Source: Cudoniella acicularis (taxonomy: Eukaryota > Ascomycota > Leotiomycetes > Helotiales > Helotiaceae). From it: a stretch of DNA of 37,699 nt. How positions within the stretch are numbered: the stretch's first letter is position 1; the number at the start of each line of letters is the position of its first letter. Of this stretch, positions 30,933 through 37,699 are shown one piece after another. Below the pieces are notes generated by a model, which saw only the letters and a list, made by a program, of their open reading frames with translations, ran no database searches and was not told the DNA's origin. The stretch spans positions 1 to 37,699 of the forward strand of contig JAAMPI010000441.1 of NCBI GenBank assembly GCA_013054445.1, read 5' to 3'. The position numbers were made by a program, and so were the translations under genes.

Positions 30933-31770
30933 CTAACGAACACCTCCACCCACCACTGGCAGCGGTCGCTGAACAAGTTTGTAGGACACGCACCAGCCTT
31001 TTACAGCTTCTCCCGGGCCCTGAAGTAATGCAATGTCTCGCGCTTGGTCCAATTTGTCGATTTCCTTGCACAAGAGCTCAAGCTGGGTGGTATAAGACTC
31101 GTCCCTGATGTCCATATTATCCGGCAGCCCCTGTATTAGATGCGCTTCTTGCGCACCGCATCCCGGCCAGTTGAGAGTGGAACCCTGTTTAGGCGGTTGT
31201 TGGGCTGCCCACCGTGTGCCCTGTTCGAGGAAGGCAATCTAATTCTGGATACGATCGGTCGTCTCTTGGCTAGGGCCGGTCATTCCATAAAAGAAGTTTT
31301 CTTTTGATTTTCTCGATATGACGCCGCTGTACTCTCTTTGTCGGTCTCCACTTCCATTCCCATCATCGGGGTCATCACTGCCCTGGCCAGCGCTGAGGGT
31401 TGCGCCGGCAAATGTAGGGCTATACAGGCGGGCATTGGCTTCTGGGGACAGAGGTGCATCATACCACTCTGCATCGTGTGAGTTTTTGCTTTCAGTGACT
31501 TCCCCCGCTTTGGCCTTGCCCACAACATCTGAAGGGAAAGGTAAAATGGTGACTATGGATGGCCTTTCGGGAATGCGACCCTCCTTCATAATTATGCCAT
31601 CGATACGAAGAGTAGTTTTATGTGTTGAGAGCCTGGTATTTGTAGAGGAGGTAATCTGTCAAAGTAGATGGGTTGTACTTCCGTCATTGTTGTCATTGAG
31701 TCTATCATCGTGGGAAGATGATCACAGGACACCATTGTGGGACTTGCAAGTAAAGGCAGTGTAAAAAATC
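30933..31770 (-). pseudogene. Unrecognised protein, one frame with three nonsense codons
   Basis: On the minus strand one reading frame stays meaningful from about 31770 to the stop at 30933 (about 278 codons) apart from TGA 31722-31724, TGA 31659-31661 and TAG 31239-31241. Segments look like true protein: RIPERPSIVTILPFPSDVVG, EWYDAPLSPEANARLYSPTF, ENFFYGMTGPSQETTDRIQN followed by the TAG, then IAFLEQGTRWAAQQPPKQGS and TQLELLCKEIDKLDQARDIA. The composition is soluble, Asp/Ser/Pro-rich, with a helical C-terminal part. No family recognised. All three stops are one G-to-A or C-to-T step from Trp, Arg or Gln codons. Confidence 0.5.
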
Positions 31771-32136
31771 ATTAGGGCAAGAAAGTTTAAAGGAGCTGGG
31801 CTTTATGAGTTTCGGCGGACTTGGCCCAGGGCGGTGACCACATGCCTGAACATGAATGGATATCAGTGGCTTATTGCGCCTCTCAATATTTGTTTACCCA
31901 GTCAATAAAATTCAAATTGCACTAACATGGTATGCAGGCTTACAAGGCTGCATCACTGGCAACTCTCATAGCATATTCTTGGTTTCTTGACCACAGCCTC
32001 TCCATCTATCAAAAAAAAGAAGCAAATCAATCTCGCTGGATAGCGCAAGTAGTGCTTGCTTGTGTCACTTTTTCATACTGCTATAGCAACAGCCCAAGCT
32101 TTTGCAAGCAATCGCACCTTGCCAGCATCGAGTCCT
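31771..32136. other. Spacer upstream of the DUF6594 relic
   Basis: Intergenic DNA. A frame running from 31932 into the DUF6594 region is in a different phase and shows no motif. Promoter elements not recognised. Confidence 0.35.
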
Positions 32137-33367
32137 ATGGCGGACGAAATCTTAAAGAGGGAATGGAAATATACAGGCTACCGAGGCTTTTCCAGCTTCG
32201 TGGCTTCCGATAACGACTTTTGGGTCCTCGGCCGGTTTGGGACTTTGAACGCGCGAGTAATACTGGCTCTACAGGATGAAATATCAAAGTGAGAATCCGA
32301 GCTAATCGCCATCGACAAACACTTGAGTTCCAAGGATTGTCCAGATATCCACAACGGGTCCTTTAGGAGAGACAGTGGTGGGGAGAGATAGATTTTGATA
32401 TAAGACATCCGCTGCAGACTGAAAGAATATAGCAAGAACTTCCACAGATCGACGTCTTTGAGGGACTATGCTGACGATTCACGTGTAAAAAGATGATTTG
32501 GTTCTCCAGCATGCTCAACTAACGAGCCTGGTATTGATGGTCTGTATTTTCAGGGTATATTTAAGCGATTTTCAGGCTTCGCGACTCCACCTCTAGGCTC
32601 TTGAAGATCAAAGTAGTCGCGATCACTTGAATGTTATAAAATAATCGAGAATAATTATAGTATAAAATCTTGTAATTGAGATTTATAGAAAGCAAAGATA
32701 CTTTCTATTCCCTAGCTTTTAAAAGTTTACAATTTTTAAATTTAGTTTACTAGTAAAAGGCCCCGAAATCACAGACCACCCATACCAGGCTCGTAAGGGC
32801 GCGACCACCTGTCTCCCCGAACGATACTCGGAGCATCCAAACCTGGCACCACAACCACAGAGGGGCCATCCTAGACGAAGAAGCCGAATACATACGGCAC
32901 ACTTCTGACCTATTCTCGCTCGTGCCCAAGATCCGATCGCCACTGAGGCAACTACTAGATCGCTCTCACCACTTCCGTACCCTCGCTCCTTGGAGGGAGA
33001 AACGGTCCGATTTGGAGAATCACGAAGCTCAACACGGATTGTACATGTCAGATGCGCTCATTGAGAAGTGTGTGACGGGAGTGGTGACGATTATTGGTCT
33101 GGCTATGTTGGTTGCACCGCTGTGGGTTCTGGAGTGCGCCAAGGGAGATAATACCACATAGTTGGGTATTATTTCGACCTTCATTGTGCTGTTTCTGGGT
33201 GTGGTCTCCTTTGCTACGGTTGCGAAACCACCGGAAGCTCTGGCTGCTACCGCTGGGTAAGCCTTCTGTGCTAAGCCTTTTTTGAAAGGCTCTGGATTCA
33301 ATCTAACCGGGCTAATAGATATGCGGCGGTCCTTATGGTCTTCTTACAGACTAGCAACTCCTCATAG
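32137..33367 (+). pseudogene. DUF6594-type fungal membrane protein, split by a MITE
   Basis: The N-terminal half from ATG 32137 reads ADEILKREWKYTGYRGFSSF, ASDNDFWVLGRFGTLNARVI and LALQDEIS, the opening I associate with fungal DUF6594 proteins. The frame then meets TGA 32290 and TAG 32389. The C-terminal half, after the insertion at 32523-32793, reads HRGAILDEEAEYIRHTSDLF and SPLRQLLDRSHHFR. Two membrane helices follow (GVVTIIGLAMLVAPLWVL; LGIISTFIVLFLGVVSFATV), with TAG 33159 between them. A 62-nt intron (33257-33318) then joins to YAAVLMVFLQTSNSS and stop 33365. Domain order and terminal helices match the family, so this is one gene broken by a MITE and at least three stops. Probable former role: membrane-associated protein of unknown function. 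Confidence 0.72.
32523..32793 (+). mobile_element. PIF/Harbinger-like MITE, copy 1
   Basis: A 271-bp non-coding element. The left end CGAGCCTGGTATTGATGGTC is inverted at the right end, and the roughly 30-bp arms include TCTGTATTTTCAGGG paired with CCCCGAAATCACAGA. A 3-bp TAA flanks each side (32520-32522, 32794-32796), matching the TWA target duplication of PIF/Harbinger elements. The interior is AT-rich. It is homologous over its full length to copy 2 at 34986-35255 (reverse orientation) and interrupts the DUF6594 gene. Confidence 0.82.
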
Positions 33368-34178
33368 CAGAGTAAACGTTAAGAAAATATGCATCGCAAA
33401 GTTTGACCAAAGTCTTAGTAAAGCTGCGCCAGAACGAGCTGTTTTGTAAAAATCCGATCGCTTATACAAGGCATCTAATAGTCTAAGATAGTAACAATAA
33501 AGACACCTACTCAAATCTCACTAAACTATACACAGAATCCAAATCCTTTCAAGAAAAGACAACTCCATTGTTGCCTAAAATAAATACACAACAATAGCTA
33601 AAAAAATAATGTAACAGCGTAAACTGAAGCTACGACCTAGCGGGATAAGGTCGTATGTTTGAGAGAATTCTAAGCTAGAGAAAGGAGAGGCTAAGAGCCG
33701 AAGGCTTACTCGTCATGAAATGCAAAAGGCGTGCCAAGCTATACTAGGGTAGGCTAGGCACTTGAATCCTCCTTCGATAGAAAAGCTCCTTCAATGCTAA
33801 TTAATAACAAACGCCAATATGGAAGATCCCCCACGCCCGATGTGCTTTGCTAGACATATCAGCCACATGCAGCTAAGCCTTCCGATACTCTGCTAATATC
33901 ATGATGGGTCGACTTATATTTTACTACAACGCGGCATTGTTGATGCTATGTATGGTATGAGAAACTTGGCGGAAAAATCAAGGGAAGGACTGCGTAGCAT
34001 CAGATTAAATGGAAATGGATGGAAACGAGAGTGATTATTTGAGGATCGATGATTGAAAAGCCTTTAGGGAGGGGCTGGAAGTTTGGACATGGTTGTTGTG
34101 ACGGCTCACTTGCTTGAAGCCGCTTGACTAACGGGATCTTCGCAAATAGGAGATGCTAAAGATACACTTAATGATTTC
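33368..34178. other. Gene-free region with a short hairpin
   Basis: No supported gene. TACGACCT (33631-33638) is perfectly inverted as AGGTCGTA (33648-33655), with a 9-nt loop. The surrounding 33600-33760 is likely repeat-derived but not assignable. Confidence 0.4.
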
Positions 34179-34448
34179 CTAGCATTTCAGCGCCGGAGTT
34201 GCTCCAAATGCACAGGCTAGAAAAGCATCGAGCAATCTGCTCATGGCAGTAAGCTTCTTTTTTTCTTCTTCAAGTGATAGATCATGAATAGCGTTCATTA
34301 ATCTCTCGAGTCAGGGTCGATTTCCAGGAGCCATTTCCTTACGTATCAGTCCGCCCCTTGTGTTTGAAGTCCCGAGTCGAGCATCTTCCAATTGCTTCGT
34401 GAATATCCGCCCAATAACCCTCCCAAAATGCAGAACAGCCTTGTCCAT
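34179..34448 (-). pseudogene. Unrecognised minus-strand coding relic
   Basis: From ATG 34448 the frame reads MDKAVLHFGRVIGRIFTKQL then EDARLGTSNTRGG and LIRKEMAPGNRP, meets TGA 34311-34313, and continues LERLMNAIHDLSLEEEKKKL and AMSRLLDAFLACAFG to TAG 34179. The helical, amphipathic character across the stop supports real former coding. TGA could come from CGA or TGG by one transition. No family recognised. It is on the same strand as, and 155 bp downstream of, the CENP-S-like relic. Confidence 0.35.
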
Positions 34449-34602
34449 GTGCGCCTAACTCCTGCCATTTCGGTGTTTGGAATCGCTATAGCCGAACAAG
34501 GTTCTCCTGGTTCTCTTCCCATTAGTCGTCTGAAAGTAATGTACTGGCCAGCAAATGCCTAGCCCAAACCGGTATCCTGGTGACTCGAAGGTCGAGACCA
34601 CA

Positions 34603-34985
34603 TCATTTTTTCGGCCTTCCTTTGACAGCCTTGCCCTTTGCTACCTTCGCACTCTTCTCCTTCGCAGCCGCAGCTTGTTCTTTTTCAATAAAATCCTGCA
34701 TAATTCCATATAGAGCATCATTTCTTCCGGTGATCAGGAGGACGTCATCCGTGTTGACTGTAGTTCAACCAGCATGATGAGAGAAAGACTCCAAATCGGT
34801 TGCTACATTTTCTAGAGAAACAAACTTGGTCAGTCAGGGCATTCCGGATAGAAGATTCGGGTGGACATAGAAGTAGCTCTATGGGAGTATCAAGAGCACG
34901 CAGAAGTTGGCATACCAATCTGAGTCCAGACCATCTCTGTGAAAGCTCTAATAAACTGTGGTGTTGCGCTGGTGTTTAAACGTAA
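34603..34985 (-). pseudogene. CENP-S/MHF1-like histone-fold relic, 3' part
   Basis: Two exon pieces on the minus strand. The first (34985-34916) reads LNTSATPQFIRAFTEMVWTQ. A 104-nt GT-AG intron (34915-34812) then joins in phase to ENVATDLESFSHHAG, a stop at 34765-34767 (TGA), TTVNTDDVLLITGRND and a Lys/Ala-rich tail ending at 34603. This matches the histone-fold segment of CENP-S (MHF1, the Fanconi-associated factor that pairs with CENP-X): T-P-Q-F-I, the M-V-W helix, D-L-E-x-F-x-x-H-A and N-T-D-D-V-L-L. In homologues the residue after HAG is normally Arg, so CGA-to-TGA is likely. The upstream part is missing beyond the MITE at 34986, so this is a fragment; the functional gene must be elsewhere if retained. 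Confidence 0.72.
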
Positions 34986-35255
34986 CAAGCCTGGCTAGCT
35001 AAGTCTGTGTTTTCAGGGTATTTTACTAAATCAAAAATCAAAAGTCATAAACTTTAAAAAGCCAGTTATTAAAAAGTATCTTTACTTTCTAAAACTTATA
35101 ATTACTTGTTTTCTATACTATAATTATTCTTAGTTATTTTATAATATTTAAGTAATCGTGATAGCTTTTGTTTTTAAAAGCCTGATAGCGGGGTCATAAC
35201 GCCTGGAAATCGCTTAAAAGTAGTCTGAAAACACAGACTTAGCTGACCAGGCTCG
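34986..35255 (-). mobile_element. PIF/Harbinger-like MITE, copy 2 (reverse orientation)
   Basis: A 270-bp element with ends CAAGCCTGGCTAGCTAAGTC and, reverse-complemented from the right, CGAGCCTGGTCAGCTAAGTC. The inverted arms extend through CTGTGTTTTCAG. Flanks are TAA (left) and TTA (right), a TWA-type duplication differing by one base. Its reverse complement aligns along its whole length with copy 1 (shared words include TTAAGCGATTT, ATTATAAAATAA, GAATAATTATAGTATA and AAAGATACTTT). It sits exactly at the break in the CENP-S-like relic. Confidence 0.8.
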
Positions 35256-36378
35256 TTATTGGACCTTGCCTCCTGCCCCGTCGCTTTGGAATGTCCAAAT
35301 AGGATGACTCGCACATCTTTTTGAAGCACGTATGCATGGATGCGGTAAATATTTAAATACTATTCTATAAATTGCATGGAACATTTTTTTTGTAAAGTTG
35401 AAATGCAAGCCTGCCGATTTTAATGTGGTGGGTTGCAAATATGCGGTCATAATAAAAAAACAAGCCGCACAGAGTGGGAGGAGGGCTCAAGATTCGCAAT
35501 TAGGCTTACTCTGAAGGTGAAAGGGGGCCCAAAATGCATGTTTGGCTTGTCATAAGAGTCTCTAGCTTTTTTAAAGTTGAGCCGCTCCTCACTGCGGTTC
35601 CAGTTTTGAAGTGTTTGTGACATTTAATTGGGTACCACGCTAGGATTAAGGGACTTGCCTGTTTTTGCGTAGCGCTTTCTCATGACGGAATAATTGAATA
35701 ATAATTACTTGAATCTGAAGTTTTTTTGCTGTAATTGATGGGCCAGTATCGTATTCGTAACTGCTTGCATATATATTTGAGAAGCTCTCACACGAGGAGA
35801 ATTCTTTTCCTTTTTCTGTAAAATAACTCCAATTTCTCAACTACAGACTGAGCTGGCTGGTATTGCGATACTTTCTTGGATACTTTGAACCCATTAAACC
35901 TAAGGAATAATATCTGTCCTACTGTGGCGCGTTCTGAGAAGTCATCCGGCTCAACCTTCTAAATCACCTCCTGTGAGTCTAACCTTGGCATACAACTTCA
36001 AAGGGTTTTTTAAAAGATATCTTCTTACTGTGAGTCTCTCTGCTTCTTTAATTTGAGTATCTCTGTAACTGTGAGATCTTCTAAACTAATTCTAATCCTA
36101 GGCATCCAGTTAAGAAAAGTATCTGTGCTACTGTGGAGAACTTTGAGACAACTCCAAATTTGCAACACCATTCTGCCTACCTTACCACAACAAGTAAGCT
36201 GGGTTTCTTTACTACTGTGAGATATTAACAAAACCTTCTCACTTTTCTTGGATGCAGCTGTCCCTATGACTCAGAAAGGCGGGAGATGGGTGAATTTCGA
36301 GTCGGCTATTGTTACTCCCGATATCTCTTTTATTGCTGATAATCGATATTCCAGATCTACCACCACTACAATCTTAAC
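35256..36378. other. Gene-free region and upstream DNA of the 2EXR gene
   Basis: No recognised gene. Between about 35910 and 36230 a word of the form TCTGTnCTACTGTGRR recurs irregularly (near 35912, 36060, 36121 and 36208). The last 150 bp should include the 2EXR promoter. Small minus-strand frames (35646-35840, 36025-36231) carry no motif. Confidence 0.4.
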
Positions 36379-37395
36379 ATGGAGGCCTTCGCACTATTAC
36401 CTGATCCAGACTGCTCCTTATTCGATCAGTGCGCTGGGAACGTATTCTGCTGTGACAATCTCTTAGATATCGAAAAAAGCGATACCTTTTCATGCAGAAC
36501 CTTCCGCCGAATCCGCATCTTTGCCTTCGAACTGCCCGATCCAGGTCGTATCCTCTTCCTTCAAGCCTCCGACAACCTTGATAAATTCGAGCTCTTTCCG
36601 AATCTACCTATCGAATTACGCCTCCAAATTTGGGAGTATGCTACCTTCCTGCCGAATCCCCGGTTCCAGGGAAATATCCTGAGATCGAAAGTCTGGAGCG
36701 GATCTGGCGCGAGCGCATACTTCCTCCCAAAACAAAGTGCGCCTCCAGCAACAATTTCAGTCAATTTCGAGAGCCGGCAAACGATACTCAAGCAATACTT
36801 CAAGGCTTTCTGGGGCATACAGCCGGGATTTGATCCAAAGAGAGATGCCCTTCGCCTCTCTCTTTCTTTCTTGGACCACTATCAAACAGCTCTACATTGC
36901 TGGCCTACTTACTGGGTCAAAACACACTTGTCCGACAGACCAGACTTCCGAGAGACTGTGGAAACCATGGAAGTGTTTGGCATCAGCATCGGATGTTCTC
37001 CTGACGATAATAGGCAGAATGCTTTATACAAAACGTTTCGACAAATAATGTTCATAGTCACCTACTTCCGAAACCTACGAGAGATACGACTGGACATAAA
37101 ATCTTGCGAGGACACAGACTGCCGGGTGGAGGGCTGCAAAGAAGCAGTGTTGGTTTCAAAGTTAGAAGTGGAGAGTCAGCTAAAACAAGTACTTATGGAT
37201 TACCAATACAAATTCGGGGCGAGAGTACCCCAAATCGAACTGTTACCAGGCAAATGGTATTCCGATTTGCTGAGAATGAGAAGGGAACAAGAACGGGAGA
37301 GGAGAAGGAGAGCTGCTGAATATGCCGCTCAGCACAATGGGTGGCAGCTGGACGGCGCAGCCTCTAGACCAGCATGTATTTCTTGGAGCAATTGA
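36379..37395 (+). CDS. 2EXR-domain protein
   Basis: Single-exon frame of 338 aa beginning at ATG 36379 (MEAFALLPDPDCSLFDQCAG). The 2EXR domain starts at about residue 70 with FELFPNLPIELRLQIWEYA (the F-x-x-F-x-x-L-P-x-E-I/L-R-x-x-I-W signature) and continues through APPATISVNFESRQTILKQY. The C-terminus has a basic, arginine-rich helix (MRREQERERRRRAAEYAAQH). No signal peptide or membrane segment. 2EXR proteins are a large, expanded family in Leotiomycetes and other fungi, of unknown biochemical function. Upstream ATGs are not in this frame. The frame is complete and undamaged, unlike its left-hand neighbours, so it is probably functional. Confidence 0.85.
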   Translation: MEAFALLPDPDCSLFDQCAGNVFCCDNLLDIEKSDTFSCRTFRRIRIFAFELPDPGRILFLQASDNLDKFELFPNLPIELRLQIWEYATFLPNPRFQGNILRSKVWSGSGASAYFLPKQSAPPATISVNFESRQTILKQYFKAFWGIQPGFDPKRDALRLSLSFLDHYQTALHCWPTYWVKTHLSDRPDFRETVETMEVFGISIGCSPDDNRQNALYKTFRQIMFIVTYFRNLREIRLDIKSCEDTDCRVEGCKEAVLVSKLEVESQLKQVLMDYQYKFGARVPQIELLPGKWYSDLLRMRREQERERRRRAAEYAAQHNGWQLDGAASRPACISWSN

Positions 37396-37699
37396 AAAAG
37401 AGTGGGTGTTTTGGGGTTTGTTTGTGGGGGAAGCATTCGCAAATGCCAGACAACAATATAAGTTTTTACCAGGAATAAGCGCAATTTTGGAGCTGTTGAT
37501 CAGAGCCTTAGGAGGGTTTAATTTGGAATTTTTTGAGGCATGGAATATTTTTTGGGATGGAGGATTTGATTTGGAGAATACTTGGCCTGGTTGCCGAACA
37601 CTTTTTTTTCTTTTGGATTTGGGCATTCACATGAATATTTAAGAAAATACAAAAATTGNCAATTGCACACACTCAGCGGCCCCGTCACTTCCCTTTTTC
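37396..37699. other. 3' flank of the 2EXR gene
   Basis: Contains the 2EXR 3' untranslated region. An overlapping 106-codon frame (37322-37642) is Phe/Trp/Gly-rich without a motif and is not called. One ambiguous base occurs at 37659. Confidence 0.4.

Noticed and set aside
31628..31645. GAGCCTGGTATT, identical to the first bases of the MITE end
   Set aside because: It sits inside a continuous coding-like frame with no inverted partner or flanking duplication, so a chance match is likelier.
37322..37642. 106-codon frame overlapping the 3' end of the 2EXR gene
   Set aside because: It overlaps the 2EXR gene in another phase, is low-complexity Phe/Trp/Gly, and most likely lies in the 3' untranslated region.
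1..37699. CRISPR array, bacterial-type operon, tRNA or rRNA genes
   Set aside because: None visible; intron-containing genes and eukaryotic protein families exclude a prokaryotic reading, and no cloverleaf-like sequence was recognised by eye.

Overview
The window reads as nuclear DNA of a filamentous ascomycete (Pezizomycotina). Its genes have short GT-AG introns of 46-66 nt. It encodes secreted plant- or glucan-directed enzymes, and it carries families typical of fungal accessory DNA: 2EXR, DUF6594, BTB, and JmjC-like and HET-like relics. Abundant 2EXR and DUF6594 genes fit Leotiomycetes, but that placement is an inference. Gene density is low, and AT-rich, gene-poor stretches separate short intact genes.

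Layout. 1-5.2 kb: low-complexity DNA, a possible HET-protein relic, a TIR-bounded pogo/Fot1-type transposon with a broken transposase (1549-3012), and a secreted type-B carboxylesterase (four exons, minus). 5.2-8.6 kb: a 0.44-kb MITE-like element and a secreted GH31 glycosidase (three exons, minus). 8.6-14.5 kb: a weak, broken plus-strand hypothetical and a BTB/POZ gene whose 3' acidic 60-bp-repeat tail has decayed. 14.9-24.3 kb: an alpha/beta-hydrolase, a cytochrome b561-like membrane protein with an unresolved exon junction, an FAD monooxygenase with a single nonsense codon, and a vWA (MIDAS) protein with an odd intron. 25.2-27 kb: a JmjC-like/coiled-coil pseudogene cut by a second pogo-like terminus. 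27.9-29 kb: an intact amidohydrolase (ACMSD-like). 30.9-36 kb: a graveyard of relics (an unknown protein, DUF6594, an unknown minus-strand frame, CENP-S/MHF1), two of which have full-length sister copies of one PIF/Harbinger-like MITE inserted in or directly against them. 36.4-37.4 kb: an intact 2EXR protein.

The genes do not form an obvious pathway. The carboxylesterase and GH31 enzyme are neighbouring secreted hydrolases on the same strand. The other intact genes look like independent accessory genes. The strongest theme is decay. Most broken frames carry TAA/TAG where CAA/CAG would fit, or TAG/TGA where TGG would fit, which is the CpA-to-TpA pattern expected of repeat-induced point mutation (RIP). 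Frameshifts and transposon insertions add to this. I found no convincing new multi-gene system. The best leads are the MITE pair in pseudogenes, the vWA intron, and the decayed BTB tail. I recognised no tRNA or rRNA gene by eye.
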